Shown here: positions 51,773 through 59,831 of the stretch, one piece after another
How positions within the stretch are numbered: position 1 is the first letter of the stretch
How the letters are laid out: each line of letters begins with the position of its first letter
Origin: Polycladospora coralii
GTDB taxonomy: Bacteria; Bacillota; Bacilli; Thermoactinomycetales; Thermoactinomycetaceae
Direction of reading: 5' to 3'
Assembly: GCF_014773435.2 (NCBI RefSeq)
Contig: NZ_JACXAG020000003.1
Span: 1-64,000 of the forward strand
DNA length: 64,000 nucleotides
Notes under the pieces: generated by a model
Database searches by the model: none
What the model saw: only the letters and a program-made list of their open reading frames with translations
Told to the model about the DNA's origin: nothing
Position numbers and translations under genes: made by a program

Positions 51773-52669
51773 ATGATGGATCAATCTTATTTACAAAAAG
51801 GGCTTATGGCATTAGCAAATGCAAGTGAACAAAATGTTTTCACTGGACATTATGGAGCAGCTTTTATTGCTGCATATTTCATGGATAGAGAAAATCAATT
51901 ACCTGATCATGTTACAGAGAGCATAACAAGCTATTTAGCGCGAGTAGAAGAGAAGCAGACTAAGTTTTTTATTAATATAGATAAGTCACCCTCAGTTACA
52001 GATGATTTCGAACCATTGCTTCGGGCAATCAAAAGAAACTTAGAAGTTTTACGTTCATCAGGTCATGGTGTTATATACGGTATGCTTGCTTTAAAGGCTT
52101 TCCAACATGCACCACAACTTGCGACAGAGCTTCTAGTTCAACGTATTGCACAATTAATCGATAAAGCATTACAAGATCGACAAAATCGTTACTATCAAAT
52201 TGAAAATTATCAAATACTAACAGAAAAAGATGTTCTGGGAATTCCAGTATATCAATCAATGCAGGACTTAATGGAGCTTGCATTAGCAGAATGTCGATGG
52301 GTAATACCTGATCAAAAAGTAGGTGATGATTTTTACTTTTTTACGGGTGAGCTGGAACACGGTGTAACCTTTGCTCACGCTCTAGTTGAATTGGAAAAGA
52401 TGGAATATAAAGAACTAGCTCGACATGGTTGGCATGTGCATCGTTTACAAATGTATTTAAATCGACAAGTCCCACATCACCTCATGAATCAGGTAGTCAT
52501 CGTAAGTGATAAGGCATCTATTCTGGATGAAGGATATTGGAAAAAAGAGATGCAAGATCCTCATTTTATTAAAGTTCCGTATGCAGCCTTGTCCCTATTA
52601 AAAAATCTACCTACACATAAGCGTAAAATTGCTGAACATCATATCTGCCAAATTTTATCTACATTTTGA
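51773..52669 (+). CDS. Hypothetical protein
   Basis: About 298 residues, mostly helical by composition, with no signal peptide or membrane span. An N-terminal segment ASEQNVFTGHYGAAFIAAYF and a C-terminal run EHGVTFAHALVELEKMEY followed by KELARHGWHVHRLQMYL are the most conserved-looking parts, with several histidines that could bind a metal or act in catalysis. No family recognised. ATG 51773 follows GGAAAGAGG; the ATG at 51752 lies at that site. It is a plus-strand single gene after purA. Confidence 0.7.
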   Translation: MMDQSYLQKGLMALANASEQNVFTGHYGAAFIAAYFMDRENQLPDHVTESITSYLARVEEKQTKFFINIDKSPSVTDDFEPLLRAIKRNLEVLRSSGHGVIYGMLALKAFQHAPQLATELLVQRIAQLIDKALQDRQNRYYQIENYQILTEKDVLGIPVYQSMQDLMELALAECRWVIPDQKVGDDFYFFTGELEHGVTFAHALVELEKMEYKELARHGWHVHRLQMYLNRQVPHHLMNQVVIVSDKASILDEGYWKKEMQDPHFIKVPYAALSLLKNLPTHKRKIAEHHICQILSTF

Positions 52670-52762
52670 GTGATAGAAACATATATACTTCCTTGACCTT
52701 ACCTTTACGTAAAAGAATATGATCTAAGGGGCATTGTAGGATAAGGAAGGGGAGAGCGTACA

Positions 52763-53818
52763 TTGTATATCAAAGAACTAGCACAACGTCTCGGTGTCAC
52801 CACACGTACCATTCGCTTCTATGAAGAAAAAGGATTGATCAAGCCGAGAAAAAATGCAGAAAACCAATACCGCACTTTTTCAGAGCAGGACGCATGGCGG
52901 ATACAAACGATACTTTGTTTACGCGAAGTAGATATGCCGATACATGAGATTAAAAGTGCTTTGTCATACCTAGATCAAGGAGATCATGAAGAAGTCATCT
53001 ATTATTTACAACTGCAACGTGCTGCGATGTTTGCCGATATGACACGCATTAAGGATCGCTTATCTACACTGGATCAAATGATAACTGAATATCATTCTGA
53101 ACCAGTAGCCACATGGGAAAAACTATGGGCTTTAACCGAAAAATCAAAACTTAAGCAAGAGAAGCGAAATGCGTGGGTCGATCGTTGGCATTTTGATCGA
53201 CAAGCGAACCAGTATGATATCCAGGTGCAAAGTGAAAGCGCTGGCTTTCATGTGCACCAAGATTATGATCAAGCGCTAGATCAAATAGCCTGCTCCATCC
53301 AGCCGCTGGCAGATGAAATCGGACTAGATATCGGCATCGGCACAGGAAATTTAACATTACGGCTTATATCCTCGGATTGTGAAATGAAAGGGGTAGATCA
53401 ATCCGTCGAGATGCTCAAAATATGTAAGGAAAAACTACCAGATATAGAGACGCGAATAGGAAATTTTCTAGCTATACCTTACCCCGATCAGTCATTTGAC
53501 TTCATCGTAACCAGCTATGCCCTTCATCACTTAACAGATGAGCAAAAACTGCTAGCACTAACGGAGATGAAGCGCGTCTTAAAACCGACTGGCAGAATCG
53601 GCATCCTAGACCTGATGTTTACAGATGAAGCAGAACGAATCGCATATTTAGAGGGATGGAAGCAGAAAGAGCGATTTGATGTGATTAGCACCATTGAAGA
53701 TGAATACTACGCTGACAAAAGCCGTTTGGTTAGTTGGCTAGACGAACATGGCTATCAAGTGGATACGGAGAAAATAAACGATATCTTGCATTGTATTACG
53801 GCGGTACGATTGGATTAA
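52763..53818 (+). CDS. MerR-family regulator fused to a SAM-dependent methyltransferase
   Basis: 351 residues. Residues 1-70 are a MerR winged helix (MYIKELAQRLGVTTRTIRFY and a following YRTFSE wing); 75-115 is the dimerisation helix. Residues about 150-351 form a class I methyltransferase with motif I LDIGIGTGNLTLRL, motif II/III GVDQSVEMLKIC and post-I IVTSYALHHLTDEQK. A regulator that also binds S-adenosylmethionine suggests a self-contained sensor-enzyme; the substrate is unknown. The start is TTG 52763 after GGAAGGGGAG. It is followed by a hairpin. Confidence 0.85.
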   Translation: MYIKELAQRLGVTTRTIRFYEEKGLIKPRKNAENQYRTFSEQDAWRIQTILCLREVDMPIHEIKSALSYLDQGDHEEVIYYLQLQRAAMFADMTRIKDRLSTLDQMITEYHSEPVATWEKLWALTEKSKLKQEKRNAWVDRWHFDRQANQYDIQVQSESAGFHVHQDYDQALDQIACSIQPLADEIGLDIGIGTGNLTLRLISSDCEMKGVDQSVEMLKICKEKLPDIETRIGNFLAIPYPDQSFDFIVTSYALHHLTDEQKLLALTEMKRVLKPTGRIGILDLMFTDEAERIAYLEGWKQKERFDVISTIEDEYYADKSRLVSWLDEHGYQVDTEKINDILHCITAVRLD

Positions 53819-53822
53819 AGAA

Positions 53823-53857
53823 AACATAGAAGTAATCAAGATGGGTTGCTTCTATGT
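53823..53857. terminator. Terminator at the plus/minus junction
   Basis: ACATAGAAG and CTTCTATGT (53825-53857) form a perfect 9-bp stem between the convergent MerR-methyltransferase gene and the minus-strand gene that ends at 53852. T runs are weak. Confidence 0.5.
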
Positions 53858-54313
53858 CGCTATTTGGTAGTCGCCATTTGGATAAATGGTTAATAAGGGG
53901 TAGGTTGGCATATTTTCTGGCGTAATAATCACTTCTTTGTTCAGTTTGTTTGAAATGGTTTTCATAAATTCAAACACCAAATTCATTGCTCTATAATTGT
54001 TGATCTCCTTAGGGTTAATATCTAATTCAATTTCTTCTATACAGAAGAAATGACAATGAATTTTAACACCATCTAAATTAATAATGAATAATACATTCTT
54101 TTCATCTGAAAGTTTTAAAATATCCTGTATATCAAAGTGGATATGATTACTTTCAATTCCATTTACCATAAATTCACATATAAATGGGATTGTTTTTAAT
54201 AGGTTTAAGAATTTACGCCATTCATATTCATCCGTATCAAAAATGTACACATCTCTTAGGCTCCCATCTTTGTAAAAAATATTTGTAAGTATTTCTGGAT
54301 CGTCAGGTAACAT
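53852..54313 (-). CDS. Hypothetical protein
   Basis: 153 residues, acidic, cytosolic, with alternating strands and helices. Runs such as LFIINLDGVKIHCHFFCIEE and the ending TYPLLTIYPNGDYQIAT suggest a compact alpha/beta fold like those of toxin-immunity proteins, but no family is recognised and no toxin gene is adjacent. The ATG follows GGTGGAA. It is the first gene of the inverted block, downstream of rlmH. Confidence 0.6.
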   Translation of the reverse strand: MLPDDPEILTNIFYKDGSLRDVYIFDTDEYEWRKFLNLLKTIPFICEFMVNGIESNHIHFDIQDILKLSDEKNVLFIINLDGVKIHCHFFCIEEIELDINPKEINNYRAMNLVFEFMKTISNKLNKEVIITPENMPTYPLLTIYPNGDYQIAT

Positions 54314-54380
54314 ACGTTTATTCCACCTTTATTTTCTTAAATATCAGCTCATGAAAATCATCAAACTTTTTACTGGTAAA

Positions 54381-54410
54381 GAAGTAGGGGATTCTACTGA
54401 CCCCTTACTT
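54381..54410 (-). terminator. rlmH terminator-like hairpin
   Basis: On the minus strand AAGTAAGGGG pairs with CCCCTACTT and overlaps the rlmH stop. It shares ACTGACCCCT with the palindrome at 29521-29546. Confidence 0.5.
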
Positions 54411-54884
54411 ATGATAAGCCTCGCCACGATTAATCTTACAGACGCGGTAAATTTGTTCTAGTAAAAAGACGCGTATCAACTGATGGGGGAAGGTGAGCTT
54501 AGAGAAGGAGAGCAGTTGATCCGCTCTTTTGATGACAGCTGGTGAGAGGCCGTAGGAACCGCCAATGACAAAGGTGAGGTGACTTTTGCCGTAGGTGGTT
54601 AAGTGGTCGATTTGTTGTGCCAGTTGGGGGGAGGAAAGCGTTTTTCCTTCGATCGCCAGGGCAAATAGATAGGTATCAGGAGAAAGGTGTTTTAAAAGGC
54701 GCTCCCCTTCTTTTGCTTTTACTTGTTCAATGATGGCGTCTGATGGTGAATCATTCGTCTTTTCTTCTGCGATTTCTCGTATCTCCACATTGGCATAGGC
54801 GGATAATCGTTTTAGGTATTCATGAGACGCTTGGGTGAGGTATTTCTCTTTTAGTTTTCCTACGGTTAAAATTTGTATTTTCAA
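54405..54884 (-). CDS. rlmH: 23S rRNA (pseudouridine1915-N3) methyltransferase RlmH
   Basis: 159 residues. A SPOUT fold with the knot motif FVIGGSYGLSPAVIKRAD and the family ending HQLIRVFLLEQIYRVCKINR then GEAYHK. It methylates pseudouridine 1915 in helix 69 of 23S rRNA. The ATG at 54884 is preceded by AGGAGC. It lies downstream of the CxxH/CxxC microprotein, as in Bacillus. Confidence 0.96.
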   Translation of the reverse strand: MKIQILTVGKLKEKYLTQASHEYLKRLSAYANVEIREIAEEKTNDSPSDAIIEQVKAKEGERLLKHLSPDTYLFALAIEGKTLSSPQLAQQIDHLTTYGKSHLTFVIGGSYGLSPAVIKRADQLLSFSKLTFPHQLIRVFLLEQIYRVCKINRGEAYHK

Positions 54885-54899
54885 CTAAAAAGCTCCTAT

Positions 54900-55079
54900 T
54901 CAGTCCTCCGAAGAGGCGGTAAGTTGGTATTCAGATGGTTGTTTACACCAATAACACGGGTGCTCGGTTTGTTCGGATTCGGATATGGTCTCCAGGATAG
55001 GGGCGAGTAGATAGGCTTCAATCATATCGTCCATGGTCAGGTCAACGTGCTCAGAACAAGCGTACCAGTGATGTTGCAT
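54900..55079 (-). CDS. CxxH/CxxC-type small protein
   Basis: A 59-residue frame. The ATG at 55079 follows AAGGAG by 8 bases. The N-terminus has CSEH (Cys8, His11) and the middle has CYWC (Cys42, Cys45), a likely zinc-binding pair, with acidic helices between and after. This matches the short CxxH/CxxC proteins found next to rlmH in Bacillaceae. Its function is unknown. It ends 16 bases before rlmH and is probably co-transcribed with it. Confidence 0.8.
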   Translation of the reverse strand: MQHHWYACSEHVDLTMDDMIEAYLLAPILETISESEQTEHPCYWCKQPSEYQLTASSED

Positions 55080-55092
55080 CTTGTTGTCTCCT

Positions 55093-55124
55093 TATAAAAG
55101 AAGCCCACGCAGGGGCTTCTTTTT
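55093..55124 (-). terminator. htrA terminator
   Basis: AAAAGAAGCCC and GGGGCTTCTTTTT form a strong hairpin with A and T tracts, about 20 bases past htrA and just upstream of the CxxH/CxxC gene, so it may also act as an attenuator. Confidence 0.85.
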
Positions 55125-55143
55125 GTTTGTATTTAAAGGGGGG

Positions 55144-56319
55144 TTAATCTGTGTTTTTTGTTAACGTAAGGTCGACTGTATTTTTCTTACCGTTGCGGTA
55201 GTAAGTTACAGAAATTTGATCCCCTACATTCTTTTCTTTGTACAGATATTCTCTTAAATCCATACTGGAAGTAATCGGCTCATCATCTAATGCTACAATG
55301 ACATCTTTATATTGTAAACCGGCTTTATCAGCTGGTGTTCCTCTAAATACCTCATTAATGACTACACCGTCTTCAACTGTACGTGGGAGTGAAAGGATAT
55401 CCCAATGTTCTTGCGTCAGTTGTGATAAGGGGACCATGGTGATCCCAACAAATGGTCGTGGAACTTCTCCATGTTTAATTAAGTTTTCAATGATGGGACG
55501 TGCTTCATTGATGGGAATCGCAAAACCAAGTCCTTCTACACCTGTTTCTGTAATCTTAAGGGTATTAATCCCGATCAGTTGTCCAGCAGCATTTATAAGT
55601 GCTCCGCCACTATTACCGGGGTTGATAGCGGCGTCTGTTTGCATCACTGTCATAGACATATCTTTAGTCACTTCAATTGTTCGTTGTGGCGAACTAATAA
55701 TACCAACTGTTACGGATTGACCGAGTCCAAGCGGATTACCTATAGCAATGGCTGGTTCTCCTGCTTGTAGTGTATCGGAATCGCCGAATTCAGCAACTTT
55801 GGTTACATATTGATCATCAATTTCGAGCACGGCTAGATCAGATAGAGAGTCTGCGCCCAGCACTTTAGCATTTACGGTATGATTCTTGTTATCTTCAGCT
55901 GGAATGGTTACTTTAAACTCCGTACCCCCTTCGATCACATGGTTATTGGTAACCACGATTGCTTTACCGTTCTCTTTAGAAATAATGACACCAGATCCCG
56001 TACCTTGTTGGACGGATTCACGACTAAAAAGATCTTGAGATTGTTTAAGGTTCAATACACCCACAACAGCAGGTGAGGTTTTGTTAACAGCTTTGGTAAT
56101 ATCGGAGTTTACAGTTACGGACGTTGTTTCAGACGATCCAATATTAATGGTAGACTGTGAAGGATTGGCATCCTGTTTTAATCCACTGGTCTGTATAAAT
56201 GGCATGAGTAGAAGTGCGATTAATCCACCAATAATAGCTGATATCAAAGCTGTCAAAATGGTAGATGACTTCTTCTTTTTTGGGGATGGAAACTGTGGTT
56301 GGTCATCATAAAATCCCAT
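55144..56319 (-). CDS. htrA: HtrA-family serine protease (YyxA/HtrC type)
   Basis: 391 residues from ATG 56319 after AGAGGAGGC; the longer frame to 56412 is not coding. A basic cytosolic N-terminus (1-18), one membrane span (19-41), a trypsin-like protease with His in VVTNNHVIEGG, Asp in SLSDLAVLE and the nucleophile Ser in INPGNSGGAL, then a PDZ domain (about 290-385). It degrades misfolded proteins outside the membrane. It follows walJ, as in B. subtilis. Confidence 0.95.
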   Translation of the reverse strand: MGFYDDQPQFPSPKKKKSSTILTALISAIIGGLIALLLMPFIQTSGLKQDANPSQSTINIGSSETTSVTVNSDITKAVNKTSPAVVGVLNLKQSQDLFSRESVQQGTGSGVIISKENGKAIVVTNNHVIEGGTEFKVTIPAEDNKNHTVNAKVLGADSLSDLAVLEIDDQYVTKVAEFGDSDTLQAGEPAIAIGNPLGLGQSVTVGIISSPQRTIEVTKDMSMTVMQTDAAINPGNSGGALINAAGQLIGINTLKITETGVEGLGFAIPINEARPIIENLIKHGEVPRPFVGITMVPLSQLTQEHWDILSLPRTVEDGVVINEVFRGTPADKAGLQYKDVIVALDDEPITSSMDLREYLYKEKNVGDQISVTYYRNGKKNTVDLTLTKNTD

Positions 56320-56826
56320 AATATAGCCTCCTCTACGAGTATGATTGCAGATCGGTAGCAAGATTTTGTATCCAAGTATGTCGTGTATGATATTGAGGTG
56401 TGAATTGCTCATGATTAAGGGAGAATTCTCTAACGGTTGGATGACTGAGCTGACCTGATCATTTTATCTTTAGACATTATTTGACTGTTCTAAACGTATT
56501 ATACTCGATCTCTACGATGGAGAGAAGGAGTGAACCGGGTACAAATATCAGACTTTAATATGACTTTTAATGTACAAATTTTATCAAATAAAATAAAATA
56601 TTCATTTTAACGCGTATTAGTGGTGTTAATGATTCAATATGCGGAATTGTATTTTGGCAGAGCGGTCTTTTCAGCTACTATGCAAGGCGAAAGCGCATGC
56701 AGGACAAAATATATGCCACTTAAATGGGAAATAATGAACAAGTATATAGAGTTCTTCGTAAAGTGAATGATCATCCACTTTACGAAGAACTTCTTCAACA
56801 GATACCATAGCTTGTATCAGAGAAAA
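56320..56826. other. Intergenic region between walJ and htrA
   Basis: About 500 bases with no gene seen. It holds a perfect 15-bp stem-loop (56752-56791) just past walJ and must hold the htrA promoter in its left part; none was chosen. Confidence 0.5.
56752..56791 (-). terminator. Perfect 15-bp stem-loop after the wal operon
   Basis: GTTCTTCGTAAAGTG and CACTTTACGAAGAAC are perfect arms around AATGATCATC, 36 bases past the walJ stop. There is no T run on either side, so it is an atypical terminator or an mRNA-stabilising or binding structure. Confidence 0.5.
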
Positions 56827-57624
56827 TCATGATGTTCTTACTTTTCGCAATGGCGTAGGCTTATCATCAAACGTAGGATGTAGATGAAAATCCCGATTTT
56901 TACGTAATCCTGTTTCCTCTAATATATTTTTCACCGTCATATGAGCTAACTCGCGCAAGTTATTATCCTTGCTTAAATGCGCTAAATAGACATTTTCACC
57001 TTTTCCCTTTAAGATATCGGTTAAGGCAACTGCAGCATCTTCATTTGAGAGATGCCCCACATCGCTTAGAATCCTTCTTTTCACACTCCATGGATATGCA
57101 CCCATACGTAGCATCTCAACATCATGATTGCTCTCCCATATTAAGGTATCAACATCCGTGACACGATCTACAATTTTCTGATTGACATACCCCAAATCTG
57201 TTACAACAGCTAATTTAGCATCTCGATTTGCAATCCAGAAATTCATAGGTTGAGCGGCATCATGTGAAATCGGAAAAGACTCTATCCGAATATTTTTTAA
57301 TTCGATACTAGAATGAACAGGAAAAATATGCTGTAAGGTTGGTGAAATTTCTCCCACACTGGAGGGGAGATTGCGCCACGTCGCTTCATTCATGTAAATC
57401 GGAATTTGATACTTTCTTGCTAACACGCCAACTCCTTTTACATGATCAATGTGTTCGTGTGAAACAAAGATGGCGGTAAGTGTAGCGGGATCTGCTCCTA
57501 CAAGTGAAAGACGCTCTGTAATTTGTTTTCCGCTAAGCCCAGCATCAATTAAGATGCGGACTTGCTCTGTTTCTACATAGAGCGAATTCCCGGTGCTACC
57601 GCTTGCTAATACACTAAATTGCAT
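56827..57624 (-). CDS. walJ: MBL-fold metallohydrolase WalJ (YycJ)
   Basis: 265 residues. The metallo-beta-lactamase motif is VSHEHIDHVKG (metal-binding H-x-H-x-DH) with later ligands in SHDAAQ, DLGYVNQ and SNHD. The opening FSVLASGSTGNSLYVET is typical of YycJ. It is linked to coordination of wall synthesis and DNA replication or repair in Gram-positives. Last gene of walRKHIJ, 28 bases after walI. Confidence 0.96.
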   Translation of the reverse strand: MQFSVLASGSTGNSLYVETEQVRILIDAGLSGKQITERLSLVGADPATLTAIFVSHEHIDHVKGVGVLARKYQIPIYMNEATWRNLPSSVGEISPTLQHIFPVHSSIELKNIRIESFPISHDAAQPMNFWIANRDAKLAVVTDLGYVNQKIVDRVTDVDTLIWESNHDVEMLRMGAYPWSVKRRILSDVGHLSNEDAAVALTDILKGKGENVYLAHLSKDNNLRELAHMTVKNILEETGLRKNRDFHLHPTFDDKPTPLRKVRTS

Positions 57625-57652
57625 AAAAGACTCGTTCCTTTACTTGGAGTGG

Positions 57653-58402
57653 TTAAGGCTCGTACTGAACGACCTCAACGTCAAGGTTTTGTTTATTTGA
57701 TTTGGCACTGACATAATAAATCTTCCTATTTTTTTCATCTAAAAAATACCAATAGGGAATACCAGTATATCTTCCATTTGGATTTGTTAAAGTGAGATAG
57801 CCCAAATTAATCTGAGATAGCTTGGTATCATAAATTCCTTTTTGAACGAGAAGGGCGTACATTGCTTTTTTATAGCTTATAATTTCTTGTTCGGGTCCAG
57901 CTTGTATGTCAAAATGAGTAACCGCTATAGAGATAATCTGGTTATCCTGAATCCCTAACTTAAGCATACCATCAAATACGATTTTACCTTCATATTTTTG
58001 ATAAACAGAAACTGAATCCTTTGATCTTTGCATCGTACTCATTTCAAAGTCTTGACCAAACGGTACTTCCTCTGATATCCACTTGTATAAATTTTTTTCT
58101 TGAAAAGGAATCGATTTTTTAAGCTTTTTGGTATAGACAATGTTTCCATTTGATATCTCTTTTTTCCAACCTTCCTTTTCGGGTAGCTCGGTAATAGAAC
58201 CGTTAAATGTTACAACGGATTCTGGCGATGATTGGCCATAGTAGTACTTGATTTTTTGTGAACGAAGGGCTTCGCTTATTCGCTTCTCTGAAGGGATGTC
58301 AGGTACTTTTTCTTGTAAGGTTTGAAACACTTGTGAGCCCAGATAAAGGTTTAGAAAGATAAAAGTTAAAATAAGAATTGATTTTGCTCGGCTCCAATCC
58401 AT
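57653..58402 (-). CDS. walI: WalI (YycI), regulator of WalK
   Basis: 249 residues. A short cytosolic start (MDWSRAKS), one membrane helix (8-27) and an extracytoplasmic domain with the YycH/YycI-type repeats. With WalH it forms a complex that adjusts WalK activity. It begins 3 bases before the end of walH. Confidence 0.93.
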   Translation of the reverse strand: MDWSRAKSILILTFIFLNLYLGSQVFQTLQEKVPDIPSEKRISEALRSQKIKYYYGQSSPESVVTFNGSITELPEKEGWKKEISNGNIVYTKKLKKSIPFQEKNLYKWISEEVPFGQDFEMSTMQRSKDSVSVYQKYEGKIVFDGMLKLGIQDNQIISIAVTHFDIQAGPEQEIISYKKAMYALLVQKGIYDTKLSQINLGYLTLTNPNGRYTGIPYWYFLDEKNRKIYYVSAKSNKQNLDVEVVQYEP

Positions 58403-58405
58403 GGC

Positions 58406-59827
58406 TTAATCCTCCAGTGAGACCATTATTTTTTCATTTTGTTTGGTCTTGATGATCCAAGAAGGCTGTAACAAGATCGACTTCTTATTTTGTATTTGCT
58501 CAAAACTGCCGGCATACCCGAGATAAATATGCGTAATACTAGCTAGCTCAACTTTTTTGGCCGTCAGTTGATTGACTAAATTTTCTTTCCCAGATAAAAA
58601 ACTAGAGGCAGTCGAGATCACTTCTGTTTCATCTAAATAATATAAGGATCTGGAGTACGCTTTGATGCCATTAAATTCGGGTGTTAATTCAATTTTATCA
58701 GGTTGATGTACCTCATTACTTTTCCAATATACGGGTAGTCCATTACTAAATAATCGAAATCGATAGCGATTATCTAGATTCTCATTTTGAAAAGTGTCTA
58801 GCATATATTGATTGGTCCAACCATGATGGCGATTTACGAAAGCTTGAATATGATTCATATCATCCGCCATTGTCATATCTTTGGCAGTTGGTTTTGTATT
58901 GCTGTCTTCATAGATAACCGATTTTTCTTTTTTGTTATAGAAAAGGAATTGATCTCCTTCTTCATAAATTTTTTCGTCATGATTATCAAAGAGAGAAATC
59001 GGGTTTTTAAACATCCATTCCAATATTGTATCTACATTCATTTCTTGATAAGGATAATACAATTTTTTCATTTCAAAAGAAGTAGTGGGTAGATAAAAAA
59101 TGCGTGGGAAGGAAAAAGATGTTTCAGTAGGAACAGTTTCAGATTTTTCATCAACTTCTTTATCCGTCCACGGTGCTTCACCATCCACGGTGGTAGGTAT
59201 AATATTGATTTGATTTGTTTGCACTTCGCTTAGTATATCGGTAAAAGCTTTTATACTTAATTGTGTACGTACTTTCTTAATTTTTTGATCGTGGTCTGAG
59301 ATAATCCATGCCGAGACAGCGTTTGAATCATCATCAATATAGAACCAGATTTTACTTATCGATTTCATTTCACTTAACCAAGGTTGAGGTAAGGTTTTCA
59401 GTGAAGAAAAAAAAGCACTCAATCGTTCTGGTGTAATATCTTGTGTGTATTGTAGTTCAATTCCAATTGTATTAAAGTACATCTTCTCCCACTCTTCGGC
59501 TGTAGGTTCGATTTCTTTCGGATTTGAAATGGACGCATCATGAATAAATAGAATTAATTTTTGAAAGTCACTCGAGTCTATTGGAACCCAGTTTTTGTTA
59601 TTCTGTCGGTGTAGAATAACAGATGAAGGTGCTACCAGCTGATAAATTTCTTGGTTTTGATATTGCGGATTTAGGTAGTGGGGCTGATCCAATTTTTTTA
59701 CCATTTTTTCATCATAAGTAGGATCATTAGACCACAGATAAAAAGTGAGCCCAAAACTAAGTGTAACCAGGCCGATTAGTGTAATGGTTTTCGTGAACTC
59801 TTTCCATTTGGTTTTGTTGAAATTCAT
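58406..59827 (-). CDS. walH: WalH (YycH), regulator of WalK
   Basis: 473 residues from ATG 59827, preceded by TAGGAGGTAGTAGC; the longer frame to 59962 overlaps walK and is not coding. One membrane helix (about 13-33) precedes a large extracytoplasmic domain. It contacts WalK and WalI. The gene begins 4 bases after the walK stop. Confidence 0.94.
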   Translation of the reverse strand: MNFNKTKWKEFTKTITLIGLVTLSFGLTFYLWSNDPTYDEKMVKKLDQPHYLNPQYQNQEIYQLVAPSSVILHRQNNKNWVPIDSSDFQKLILFIHDASISNPKEIEPTAEEWEKMYFNTIGIELQYTQDITPERLSAFFSSLKTLPQPWLSEMKSISKIWFYIDDDSNAVSAWIISDHDQKIKKVRTQLSIKAFTDILSEVQTNQINIIPTTVDGEAPWTDKEVDEKSETVPTETSFSFPRIFYLPTTSFEMKKLYYPYQEMNVDTILEWMFKNPISLFDNHDEKIYEEGDQFLFYNKKEKSVIYEDSNTKPTAKDMTMADDMNHIQAFVNRHHGWTNQYMLDTFQNENLDNRYRFRLFSNGLPVYWKSNEVHQPDKIELTPEFNGIKAYSRSLYYLDETEVISTASSFLSGKENLVNQLTAKKVELASITHIYLGYAGSFEQIQNKKSILLQPSWIIKTKQNEKIMVSLED

Positions 59828-59831
59828 GCTA

